Positions 1-7,499 of a DNA stretch of 64,000 nt are shown in pieces (position 1 is the stretch's first letter; each line of letters starts with the position of its first letter). The notes beneath the pieces were generated by a model. It did not search any database, was not told the origin of the DNA, and saw nothing but the letters and a program-made list of their open reading frames with translations. The DNA lies in the NCBI RefSeq assembly GCF_002224645.1, contig NZ_CP022121.1, positions 3,130,501 through 3,194,500 of the forward strand, in the 5' to 3' direction. This DNA is from Dehalobacterium formicoaceticum (GTDB taxonomy: Bacteria; Bacillota; Dehalobacteriia; Dehalobacteriales; Dehalobacteriaceae). The translations under genes and the position numbers were made by a program.

Positions 1-173
1 TAGAAGATAGCATGTGTGTGAAATTACGATTTACTCAGGCTATCGGTATCTCTTTGAAGAACGGCATTTTGATTTCGGGTCAAACAGCAGATTAAAATTC
101 CTATGAAATGTGCAAAAACGGCACATAAATATTCTATGCAGCACAATATTACCGTAAAAACTGCACTATCTCG

Positions 174-210
174 CAGAAAAAAGAATGACCATGATGAAGC
201 ACCATGGTCA
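174..210 (-). terminator. Rho-independent terminator after the small transposon-associated gene
   Basis: Read on the minus strand, an 8-bp inverted repeat (TGACCATG / CATGGTCA, 186-193 and 203-210) is followed by a T-rich run (complement of the A-rich stretch 174-184). It lies about 10 bases downstream of the stop codon at 220, so it probably ends the minus-strand transcript. Nothing coding is seen in 1-173. Confidence 0.6.
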
Positions 211-219
211 GAAGAAAAG

Positions 220-552
220 TTATATAAATTTGTTAGAATTGAGTGTGCGCAGAGCTTCGGCGATAGTTGCAGCATCAACCGGGTTCATGATTGAAGCAAG
301 ACGCTCATTATTCCAGAAATAATCACCATAATCGGCGAGATCAGATCCTACATTAAAGGCAGGAATGCTGATGAAAGCACCGTTTAAATATTCGCCAACA
401 ATAAAGACAAAACCACTGCGGCTGCTGATATAGATTTCATAATGGCTGCCGTGATTAATAAAGCGGGTAATCGCGCCGGACCAATGTTCAAAGTGTTTGC
501 CAATCTTTTGATGACATTCAAATCGAACAGGCGAAAAAGGTTGTTTAGACAT
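220..552 (-). CDS. Small conserved protein of ATPase-linked transposon module, copy A
   Basis: Protein of 110 residues of unknown function. It resembles the 104-residue protein at 3411-3725: both share GSHYEI, then an S-R-S segment, and end in (V/D)AAT(I/V)A(E/S)ALR. Both follow an ExeA/TniB-like ATPase gene, so this is probably the third gene of a transposon that normally has a DDE transposase, an ATPase and this protein (the family may be DUF6618; recalled, not searched). AAGGAGG lies just upstream of the ATG, and the gene begins 12 bases after the ATPase remnant ends. The reading frame is intact although its ATPase partner is broken. No membrane segment is evident. Function unknown. Confidence 0.7.
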   Translation of the reverse strand: MSKQPFSPVRFECHQKIGKHFEHWSGAITRFINHGSHYEIYISSRSGFVFIVGEYLNGAFISIPAFNVGSDLADYGDYFWNNERLASIMNPVDAATIAEALRTLNSNKFI

Positions 553-564
553 GGGGAAACCTCC

Positions 565-1201
565 TTAATGCAGGGCCAGGTTGTTACTGGCCGCGAGAAT
601 AATTTCAGTATCAATGGTATTTTTCTTTAGTTGTGTACCAAGAATCAAAGCATCGGTCATGAGAGGTGTTGATAAGACGCGGAGTGCCTTGACAGAAGTT
701 AGCAACGGCATGAACAGCAGCTTCATCAATAAATGAATGAGCCCCACCGGCAGCTTCGATCCTTGAATAAATGTAATCTTTAGCCTCGTCGGGGGAAAGG
801 CCTTCATAATTGTAGTGAACGACGATGCGCTGTTTGAGGGATTCATGAACCGGCTTTTCGAGGATAGAAGCAAGATAGGGTTGTCCGATAAAGATAAGAG
901 CAAAGCAGTCAAAGCTGTCGAAATGAACATTCATGAGCATTTTAATATCCCGAAAAATTCCGGTGTTTAAATATTGACTTTCATCAATAGCAAGAATAAA
1001 GGTCTTGCGTTTCTCCTTAAAGAGATGCACGAGTCGTTCTTGGATGTTTCTAAACATCAGGGTTTTCTTGGTACTGTAGTCCAAGCCAAGAGCGAAGGAA
1101 AACTGATGATAGAATTCAGAAACACTGACAGTGGAGAGACAGATGTAAGAAAGTTGAAAGAGATTAGGATTTAGGTTTTTAGCGGTTCTGAACATCCTTT
1201 A
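565..1201 (-). pseudogene. ExeA/TniB-like transposition ATPase, 5'-truncated and frameshifted
   Basis: C-terminal two thirds of an AAA ATPase of the type that partners DDE transposases. The Walker B segment FILAIDESQYL, a sensor-like LIFIGQPYLA stretch and the GTPRLIN box are visible. Walker A is absent because the reading frame stops at the end of the IS256-family element at 1202. About position 660-670 the frame shifts by one base: GTPRLIN is followed out of frame, while the other frame continues LMTDALILGTQLKKNT and ends at 565. So the gene is broken twice. The preserved small gene downstream (220-552) was probably its operon partner. Confidence 0.8.
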
Positions 1202-1289
1202 GTGTAAACGGAATAATCATCCAAAAATTTGTTAATACTTTTATTGTAGCATAATCAGGGCAACGCTGAGGAGCGACCCCACGCTTGCT

Positions 1290-1392
1290 ACGGACTTATA
1301 CGGTAAAACGGCGGGCTTATGTTCGCTGTTTTACATTTTACCGGTAAGTCCAATGCGTATAAACCTCGGGGGTTTGGGGGCAGAGCCCCCAT
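1290..1392. other. Structured non-coding tail inside the IS256 element
   Basis: Between the transposase stop and the left inverted repeat lie an imperfect long inverted repeat (GGACTTA at 1292 pairing with TAAGTCC ending at 1351, with GGTAAAAC/GTTTTAC inside) and a perfect small hairpin GGGGGC-AGA-GCCCCC-like (1376-1390). There is no T-run, so these are hairpins and not a typical terminator. They may insulate the transposase from outside reading or stabilise its mRNA end; this is inference. Confidence 0.45.
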
Positions 1393-1399
1393 GCAGCTT

Positions 1400-2626
1400 T
1401 TAAGCCGTAAATCTATCTGCGAAGTAAATCATAATCTGGCTGTATGCCATCGCCCAATTACGAGCTGGCAGCGTCCATTTTTTAGCGATTTCTTTGACCG
1501 ATAGGAAAACAACCTTTCTTATCGAGTCGTCAGTGGGGAAAATCGCCTTTGCTTTCGTGAATTTTCGCACCATTCTGTGGTATGCTTCCACCGCATTCGT
1601 TGTATAAACCAAATGCCGGATTTGCTCAGGATAGTTGAAAAACGTTGTAAGTTCAGCCCAATTTGCGTCCCAGGAACGCATAATAGATGGATACTTCTTA
1701 TCCCATTTTTCCCGAAATTCCTCTTTTGCATACTCCGCATCGTCAAGATTTACCGCGCCGTAAATTTTCTTTAGATCGGCACAGACTTGCTTTCTATCCT
1801 TGTATTGCACAAACTTAGTAGAATTGCGTACTTGGTGCACTATGCATAACTGCTGCTTGGTCTCTGGGAATACCGCGTTTATGGCTTCTCCAAGCCCTTT
1901 TAGGTTATCGTGGCAAGCAATAAAAATGTCCGTAACACCGCGGTTTTTAAGGTCGGAGCAAATGCTTGCGTAAAATGAAGCTCCTTCGTTTTCGCTTATC
2001 CAAATCCCTAAAATATCCTTCTGGCCGTTCATATCAATTCCCAAAACTGAATAGACGCACTTGTTGATAATTTGGCTATCTTTACGGCTTTTGAACACAA
2101 TGCCATCAAAATATATTATCGGATAAATCGCTTCCAACGGGCGGTTTTGCCACTCATTCACTTCCGGCAGAATTTTATCTGTAATCTTAGAAATCAAGGT
2201 TTGAGGGATTTCCGCCCCGTATATCTCGCGCAGATTATCCTCAATGTCTCGCTGCGACATTCCTTTAGAGTACATAGCCATTATCTTTTGCTCAATCTCA
2301 TCAGTTCGAGTTTGCCGCTTTCCAAGGATTCTTGGTTCAAATTCACCATTACGGTCACGGGGTATGGCTATTTCGCTTTCCCCGTAATCGCTTATAATAG
2401 TCTTGCGATTGTAACCATTGCGCGAATTACCACTGTTATTACCCTCTACACAATGTTTTTCATAGCCCAAATGTTCATCCATCTCGGCTTCTAGCATCTG
2501 CTCAATAGAACCAGCAAATAGTCGTTTTAGCTTTGACTGTATATCACCCGTGCTTTGGCAATCTTGCATCAGCAGACTTACCAATTCCATTTCTTTGTCC
2601 GTGAGTTTGTTCTTAGATGTTTTCAT
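1400..2626 (-). CDS. IS256-family (mutator-type) transposase
   Basis: Protein of 408 residues, a full length for this family. It catalyses cut-and-paste or copy-out movement of the surrounding element. The N-terminal segment ends in a NSRNGY-like motif typical of IS256 transposases (about residues 65-72). The DDE core is recognisable: IIYFDGIVFK holds the first Asp (about 174), FIACHDNLKGL the second (about 240), and the CIVHQVRNS and TTNAVEAYHR motifs follow, with the Glu near residue 348. GGAGG lies upstream of the ATG. No frameshift or stop is seen, so it may be active. It is the only transposase gene in the window that looks intact. Confidence 0.95.
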   Translation of the reverse strand: MKTSKNKLTDKEMELVSLLMQDCQSTGDIQSKLKRLFAGSIEQMLEAEMDEHLGYEKHCVEGNNSGNSRNGYNRKTIISDYGESEIAIPRDRNGEFEPRILGKRQTRTDEIEQKIMAMYSKGMSQRDIEDNLREIYGAEIPQTLISKITDKILPEVNEWQNRPLEAIYPIIYFDGIVFKSRKDSQIINKCVYSVLGIDMNGQKDILGIWISENEGASFYASICSDLKNRGVTDIFIACHDNLKGLGEAINAVFPETKQQLCIVHQVRNSTKFVQYKDRKQVCADLKKIYGAVNLDDAEYAKEEFREKWDKKYPSIMRSWDANWAELTTFFNYPEQIRHLVYTTNAVEAYHRMVRKFTKAKAIFPTDDSIRKVVFLSVKEIAKKWTLPARNWAMAYSQIMIYFADRFTA

Positions 2627-2672
2627 ATGATAACCTCCATTTGTTTTATGTGGAGATTATTACCATTTACAC

Positions 2673-2739
2673 GGATTAATATTCAGCCTCTTTTTAGCAA
2701 AACAACGCAAAGCAAAGGTTTTACCTGTTTTATGTGAAG
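2673..2739 (-). pseudogene. Walker A fragment of a second ATPase copy
   Basis: Read on the minus strand, these bases encode SHKTGKTFALRCFAKK and then run into the IS256 end at 2672. This matches the region just before the start of the fragment at 565-1201, but the last ten or so residues (AKKRLNINP here, AKNLNPN there) repeat each other with differences. The two pieces therefore come from different, diverged copies of the gene and not from one gene split by the insertion. Confidence 0.65.
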
Positions 2740-2759
2740 CTTCACATAAAACAGGTAAA
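2720..2759. repeat. Perfect 40-bp palindrome joining two ATPase genes head to head
   Basis: Both 20-base arms are identical in opposite orientation with no spacer; the centre is AAGCTT (2737-2742). Each arm encodes, in its own direction, the P-loop residues SHKTGK. Left of the palindrome the minus-strand copy continues TFALR, and right of it the plus-strand copy continues SSILR. It is an inversion junction, and it should be able to extrude as a cruciform. Confidence 0.9.
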
Positions 2760-3392
2760 TCCTCAATTTTACGCACTCTTGATGCTTCCCTGGATAAATC
2801 ACGGTTTCTTTTTTGCTATATCAATGATGCAGATTTAAAACCAAAAAATCTGTATAGCAAAATTCTTTATTATTTATCTGTACAGCCATCAACCTATCTG
2901 GATCGGATGAAAAAACAGTTTCGTGATGCCGTAGTCAATTTATATGATACTCATGACCGCCTACCCATCATCGTTATTGATAACGCTCAAGATTTACCTA
3001 TCCAGACTATTAAGGAGATACGTTACCTACTAAACTTTGAAATTGATGCCAAAAGTCTACTGTCCCTTATCCTCGTGGGCCATCCTGAATTAAGGGATAC
3101 TTTAAAACTTCGTTCTTTTGAAGCAGTTTCCCAGTGTATTACCGCTCACTACCGTCTCTCACCTCTGGATGAGAAACAAACATACGAATATATTTCGCAT
3201 CATCTCAATCTTTCTCAACTTAAGATGCTATTTCCTGAGGATGTTGTTAACCGTATCCATCAGTTTACTTCCGGGATTCCCAGGGTCATTAATCAGATTT
3301 GCCGACACTGTCTCATTGATATGGAATCCAATCAACTGGAATTGGCAGATCACCAAGTATTAGAACGGGTTCTTTCTGAGTTCCAGTATTAA
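2740..3392 (+). pseudogene. ExeA/TniB-like transposition ATPase, N-terminus replaced by palindrome
   Basis: Open from the palindrome centre. The frame reads ASHKTGKSSILRTLD (Walker A), then a Walker B segment IIVIDNAQDL, LILVGHPELRDTL, and the family box SGIPRVINQICRHCL, ending at 3392. Everything upstream of Walker A is missing and replaced by the mirror-image copy. An internal ATG at 2907 could start a 161-residue protein without the P-loop. In the family such ATPases control target use by a DDE transposase; no such transposase is found next to it. Its small partner gene follows 18 bases later. Confidence 0.75.
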
Positions 3393-3410
3393 TGGAGGGA
3401 GTGGATTTTA

Positions 3411-3725
3411 ATGAATTTTTCATGTTCCTGTTGTTGGGAAAATGGTAAAAAAGAAAATTGGACGGGACGTATTGCTGACATCTACTCTTATGGCAGCCAT
3501 TATGAAATTTCCATCCAAAGTCGTTCCAGCATTCGTATCCTTATTGGCCAAACGTGTTCCGGATTTTTTGCCTGCATCCCTGATTTTCAGGCCGGATGCC
3601 ACTTAGGTTCCTTAGAGGACATCTTTTACAATCAAGAAAAGTTAACGTTCGCTATGGAAAATGTTATTGATGCTGCTACCGTAGCCTCGGCCCTTAGGTA
3701 TTTATCCGATATTTTATCATTTTAA
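3411..3725 (+). CDS. Small conserved protein of ATPase-linked transposon module, copy B
   Basis: Protein of 104 residues, homologue of the product of 220-552. It begins with a Cys-rich stretch (SCSCC), has the shared GSHYEI motif near residue 27 and ends in DAATVASALRYL. GGAGGGAG lies upstream of the ATG. It follows the ATPase remnant directly, as copy A follows its own ATPase. Function unknown; I infer a role in transposition or target choice from the repeated gene pairing alone. Confidence 0.7.
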   Translation: MNFSCSCCWENGKKENWTGRIADIYSYGSHYEISIQSRSSIRILIGQTCSGFFACIPDFQAGCHLGSLEDIFYNQEKLTFAMENVIDAATVASALRYLSDILSF

Positions 3726-3742
3726 TTTCTTTCTATATTTTT

Positions 3743-3874
3743 AAAGCAGATGGGTTTTCCTCTCACGGAGAGGGTAGGGCAATGTCTTGGGGATGACAAC
3801 CTGAGCGCTCTGTGGGAGGCCTGGAGTAATTCCTCCCACCCTTACCGGGTGGGGAAAGCCCATCTGCCTTTTTA
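3743..3874 (+). ncRNA. Candidate multi-branched structured RNA
   Basis: A 15-bp closing stem (3746-3760 with 3853-3867, one G-U pair) surrounds several internal helices: CTCTC-ACG-GAGAG around 3760-3772, GTGGGAGG/CCTCCCAC around 3812-3840 and a near-complementary GGTAGGG/CCCTTACC pair. The closing stem is followed by CTTTTTAT on the plus strand, like a terminator. It lies 18 bases after the small transposon gene. I do not recognise the class; it may be a transposon-borne RNA or an elaborate terminator. Confidence 0.4.
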
Positions 3875-3975
3875 TATTACTCTGGGCCTTTAAAGCGTTA
3901 ATTCCCCCCATCTTTTTCCGTATTTATACGTCAAAAACTATATATCCGTCACTTATCATGGAATTGTCCGCCATT

Positions 3976-4452
3976 TTAGATTGGAGTCAACACCCTGATA
4001 TCACGAATACGTTCTAACAGTTCATCAAAATAATCTTCACCAAACTTTTTAGGATTCTTTAATCTCTCATCATTCATTACAAATCCTTTTTACATATATT
4101 CTTTAAGGATTTTGCTTGTCCAAGTACGAAACTGTACCCCGATATTAGAACGAACATGATAGCCAATGGCAAGGATCATATCAAGGTTGTAGAATTTTGT
4201 ATCTCTTGCAACCTCGCGCCCACCTTCATTTTGAACTAGTAAGTAATTCTTACTTGTTGAACTTTCCTCAAGTTCTCCTTCTTCATAAATATTTTTTATA
4301 TGCATTGTTATATTTTGCGGCGATGTTCCATAAAGTTGTGCAATATTAACACGACTCAGCCACATAGTACCATCTTCCATAGATACATCAATTTTTGTTT
4401 CACCTTTTTCAGTTTGATAGATAAGAATTTCGCCTTTTTGATTTTTATCCAA
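3976..4452 (-). pseudogene. rhuM: RhuM-family protein, interrupted by an in-frame TAA
   Basis: Fragment of a RhuM (virulence RhuM) family protein, normally about 330 residues. A TTG start at 4452-4450 is supported by GGAGGGG seven bases upstream; the next ATG upstream would add non-family residues. Family motifs are visible: IKNIYEEGELEE, NLDMILAIGYHVRS and FRTWTSKILKEYM. An in-frame TAA (4090-4092) then stands where AAA is expected, after which the same frame continues KGFVMNDERLKNPKKFG and FDELLERIRDIR to a second stop at 3976. The C-terminal half is lost. RhuM genes are often found in mobile or defence regions; the function is not settled. Confidence 0.75.
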
Positions 4453-4565
4453 AAGTACCCCTCCAATTTTCTCATAACTCCAATAATTTATTCCGCATAT
4501 TTTAAGGATAAGTTTCCTTACCAGAAATATTTTATAACGTACATGTTTCATATGATGTGACTCTT

Positions 4566-4587
4566 CTCGGCCGCACTGCCTGGCACC
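4566..4587 (-). repeat. Short remnant of a group II intron 5' junction
   Basis: On the minus strand this reads GGTGCCAGGCA followed by GTGCGGCCGAG, nearly identical to the intron start at 5982. It carries the GTGCG that begins group II introns. No intron body follows, so it is an orphan scrap. Confidence 0.45.
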
Positions 4588-4644
4588 GAAGCTTTATTTT
4601 ACTTTTTACTTTTAATGTTATAATAAATTCCAGAGGTGATTATT

Positions 4645-4848
4645 TTGTCAATACCATCACGCTTAAAACTAAAAGTAAGTCCCAAGGGGCAGATAACACT
4701 GCCTAAAAAGATAAGGCAAGATCTCAGAATTTCTGATTATGTCTATCTGGAAATAAACGGTGAAAAAGCCTATTTGAAGCCAACGGGGTTTCTGGATGAT
4801 TTAAATTCCATTATTGCCAAAGAAGTTAAGGCGGAGATAACCATTTAG
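4645..4848 (+). CDS. AbrB/MazE-like swapped-hairpin DNA-binding protein (orphan antitoxin type)
   Basis: About 67 residues. The N-terminal half, KVSPKGQITLPKKIRQDL, is the SpoVT/AbrB-type beta-hairpin DNA-binding fold used by MazE- and VapB-type antitoxins. A TTG start at 4645 is preferred over the GTG at 4636 because AGAGGTGA lies six bases before it, while the GTG falls inside that ribosome binding site. The usual toxin gene (PIN or MazF) should follow; instead the decayed group II intron begins within a few bases of the stop. So it is a toxin-less antitoxin or a small autorepressor. Confidence 0.7.
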   Translation: MSIPSRLKLKVSPKGQITLPKKIRQDLRISDYVYLEINGEKAYLKPTGFLDDLNSIIAKEVKAEITI

Positions 4849-4849
4849 C

Positions 4850-5561
4850 TTAACTGTAAGCTCCTTCATTACATCAGGCGCCGGGGTCAACAAGTTCTTC
4901 CTTAAGCATTCCTTGACTCTCTTCAGACTAGCATTAAATTTCTTCCTGCTAGTTTTTCTTTTGACCACAAATTTTCCACTTCTGCTCTTGCTGCAATAAT
5001 GGGTAAATCCAAGAAAATCGAATGTCTCGGGTTTTCCTTCGCCAGTTTTCTTCCTATCAGACGCTGCGAACCTGCCAAATTTAATAATTTTGTTTATCTT
5101 CTGCCATTTCTAGATTGAAGTTCGCAAGTCTAATCTTGAGCTGTTCGTAAAAGGCCTTTACCTCATGCTCATATTGGAAGCAGAACGCACTGTCGTCGGC
5201 ATATCTTACCATATAGGCATCGCCTTTACAGTGCTTCTTAACTACTTTTTCAAACCACCGATCCAATACGTATTGCAAATAGATATCCCCTAAAATTGGA
5301 GAAATCAGACCTCTCTGCGGGGCGCCGAGAGGGGTTTCGTATGGTCCATGTTATTGAAGAAACCTTTGATATCCGCATCCACAATATAAGGGTTTCCTTG
5401 TTTATTACTCCGGGGAGAGATGTAATTCTAGCCTTTGGTTTTTCCTTAGCTATTCGTGCTATCCTTGTCAGTTTCGTTTCCATTTGCTTTCTACCTCTTT
5501 GTGTAGGAAATGTTTCCTTTTCAAGGGCTATAGTATGTTGTGGCCTTCCCTCCTCAGGCAT
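4850..5561 (-). pseudogene. Group II intron reverse transcriptase/maturase, decayed
   Basis: The N-terminus (RPQHTIALEKETFPTQRGRK) and the later part containing the active-site box YMVRYADDSAF and the C-terminal LGFTHYCSKSRSGK region are recognisable. The gene is broken: a large deletion and frame change lie after the N-terminal segment (around 5380-5410). A further deletion takes the frame from FFNNMDH straight to a GLISPIL segment (around 5330), and one base is missing after MAEDK (about 5083). An intact protein of this family has well over 400 residues. No activity is expected. Confidence 0.85.
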
Positions 5562-5982
5562 TACCCTGATTCATAGGTAGTACGCCACAATCCGACTCCC
5601 TAACGCCTTCCGCTTCCTTGCTTTATTATCGCTTGTTATGCGTACTCCAGGTTTTACCTGAAGAGCTGTTAGGGCCTCCCGAGTTACCGTTTCATAACAA
5701 TGTGTAGCATGCCGAGTTCTCCGACCCCGAGGAAGCTATGGTCTTCTTACCTTAACGTCGACCATAGTATTGCATTCTGCTTCTGACAACAGTATCTGAC
5801 TTCCTATTTAGTATTACGTGGCTCAATCACTTCAGCTTTTCAGCTTTCAGCCTGCTACCTTGTTTGCCTACGCTTAAACTTAACAGTTACCTGATAAGCT
5901 CCAAGGCTAACTACGGATGGTTGGTCAACCTTATCCGGCGGGATTCCCACCCACTATATGATACGACCTTGCTCGGCCGCAC
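4850..5982 (-). mobile_element. Group II intron remnant (5' RNA domains plus broken ORF)
   Basis: On the minus strand the intron begins GTGCGGCCGAG at 5982 and continues through a conserved-looking structured leader (5580-5982), including a GGGTGGGAATCCC segment and a TTGACCAACC box, then the maturase remnant. The usual 3' domains V and VI were not identified, so the 3' end is probably lost. The preceding exon bases are GGTGCCTGACA, as at the orphan junction at 4587. Confidence 0.65.
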
Positions 5983-6014
5983 TGTCAGGCACCCACTCCG
6001 AATCCCCATTTATT

Positions 6015-6440
6015 CTAGTCCGCAGATGTGGCAATCAAAGCGTCCCCCCGGCACTTTAGCCACGCCTCATATGTTTCCAAATCACAACTTACCTGTTTAA
6101 AGACCAGCCCCAATACAAAAGCATCATCAGCCAACCCGATACCTAAAATAGCATCCGGAATTAAGTCAATCGGATTAAGGAAGTATAAAATTGCTACTAT
6201 AATTATTACAATCGATTTAATTGGTACGTCCTTATATTCGCCTGTAGCCCAATCTTTAACCAGGCCAAATAAGAGTTGAATTTTTTCCCAAACATCATCA
6301 ATGGGACCTTTCTTGCCCTTTTCTTGATTGGCCTTTTTCATAGCTTCATAAACTAATTTCTTAGCTTTATTTTTATCATTTGCATATTCTTTGGCTTTGT
6401 CTCCAAACTTCGCCTTAACATCTTCAAAATTAATATTCAT
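6015..6440 (-). CDS. YkvA-type (DUF1232) membrane protein
   Basis: Protein of 141 residues. The first half is charged and soluble. A membrane segment IVIIIVAILYFLNPIDLIP follows, carrying the FLNPIDLIPD signature of the DUF1232/YkvA family, and then a second hydrophobic stretch (ADDAFVLGLVF). Family function is unknown. GGAGGG precedes the ATG at 6440. It lies 15 bases downstream of the UDP-glucuronate epimerase gene and could be read with it, although it has no obvious sugar role. The C-terminus runs to within 35 bases of the intron start, so its last residues may be altered by the insertion. Confidence 0.75.
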   Translation of the reverse strand: MNINFEDVKAKFGDKAKEYANDKNKAKKLVYEAMKKANQEKGKKGPIDDVWEKIQLLFGLVKDWATGEYKDVPIKSIVIIIVAILYFLNPIDLIPDAILGIGLADDAFVLGLVFKQVSCDLETYEAWLKCRGDALIATSAD

Positions 6441-6455
6441 AGCGATTACCCTCCT

Positions 6456-7499
6456 TTATCTCACCCCATAATAATCTACATACCAATCCGTAAACCTCTG
6501 CAGCCCATCCTCTATCATCGTCTCCGGCTTAAATCCCACTGCATCCTGCAATAAATCAGTAGATGCATAGGTAGCCGGTACATCCCCTAGTTTAATCGGT
6601 TCATAGATTTTCTTAAACACCACTTCTCTCCCCAAAGTCTTACTTAAAGCTTTCTCCAAAGCTCCGATAAATGTCATCAGCTTCTCCGGGGCATTGTTTC
6701 CGATATTAAAAACTCTATGGGCGGCAGAACCTTCAATTCCTTCTCTCGCTTCCGGCGGGCTATTCAATAATCTTACGACACCCTCTATAATATCATCGAT
6801 ATATGTAAAGTCTCTATATAGGTCATGCTCAAAGTCTCCATTATTAAAGATCCTTATTGGCTCACCTTTAAAATATTTATCGGTAAATCCAAAGTAAGCC
6901 ATATCCGGTCTGCCCATTGGACCATAAACTGTAAAGAATCTTAAACCGGTAGCCGGTATTTTATATAAATGACTATAGGTATGGGCCATCAATTCATTTG
7001 ATTTTTTGGTAGCTGCATAGAGAGATACCGGGTTGTCCACGAAATCAGACTCCTCAAAAGGCACTTTCCGATTCGTCCCATAAACAGAACTTGAAGAAGC
7101 GTAAATTAAATGATCAACCGGATTATGTCTGCAGGCCTCAAGGATATGATAAAACCCGATAATATTGCTTTCGATATAAGCATCAGGGTTTTCTATCGAA
7201 TACCTGACCCCTGCTTGGGCAGCCAAATTAACAACCACATGAGGCTTGTACTCTGCAAAGGTCTTTAGTACCATTTCCTTGTAAGATATGTCCCCTTTGA
7301 TAAAGGTAAACTTCTCAAAAGGCTCCAGCTTTTCCAATCGGGCATGTTTTAGATTCACATCATAATAATTATTTATGTTATCTATACCAATCACCCGGCA
7401 CCCTTGCTCCAAGAGTCTCTTTGATAAAAAGTACCCAATAAACCCGGCTGCTCCGGTGATAAAATATGTCTTACTTATATCCAGTGATTTGTAACTCAT
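6456..7499 (-). CDS. UDP-glucuronate 4-epimerase-like SDR enzyme
   Basis: Protein of 347 residues, extended short-chain dehydrogenase/reductase. It most likely turns UDP-glucuronate into UDP-galacturonate for surface polysaccharide. The NAD-binding GAAGFIGYFLS lies near residue 17, a SSSSVYG serine motif near 135, and the catalytic YAATK near 160; GLRFFTVYGP is typical of UDP-glucuronate epimerases. Its ATG overlaps the ugd stop by four bases (ATGA), so the two are translationally coupled: Ugd makes the substrate and this enzyme epimerises it. Other sugar-nucleotide epimerase activities cannot be excluded. Confidence 0.85.
   Translation of the reverse strand: MSYKSLDISKTYFITGAAGFIGYFLSKRLLEQGCRVIGIDNINNYYDVNLKHARLEKLEPFEKFTFIKGDISYKEMVLKTFAEYKPHVVVNLAAQAGVRYSIENPDAYIESNIIGFYHILEACRHNPVDHLIYASSSSVYGTNRKVPFEESDFVDNPVSLYAATKKSNELMAHTYSHLYKIPATGLRFFTVYGPMGRPDMAYFGFTDKYFKGEPIRIFNNGDFEHDLYRDFTYIDDIIEGVVRLLNSPPEAREGIEGSAAHRVFNIGNNAPEKLMTFIGALEKALSKTLGREVVFKKIYEPIKLGDVPATYASTDLLQDAVGFKPETMIEDGLQRFTDWYVDYYGVR

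Larger units (their letters stand above)
1202..2672 (-). mobile_element. IS256-family insertion sequence, complete, no target duplication seen
   Basis: About 1.47 kb with one transposase gene. Imperfect terminal inverted repeats: GTGTAAACGGAATAATCATCC (1202-1222) against the minus-strand start GTGTAAATGGTAATAATCTCC (2672-2652), aligned with single-base gaps. The flanking nine bases (1193-1201 and 2673-2681) do not match as a direct repeat, so no 8-9 bp target duplication remains. The two flanks encode overlapping, non-identical parts of the same ATPase, so the element sits at a recombination junction rather than at a clean insertion. Confidence 0.7.

Noticed and set aside
24-278. Minus-strand frame of 84 codons at the left edge
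   Set aside because: Overlaps the end of the small transposon gene and its terminator; no family resemblance.
5864-6100. Plus-strand frame across the intron start
   Set aside because: It overlaps intron RNA sequence and the end of the YkvA-type gene; no family resemblance.
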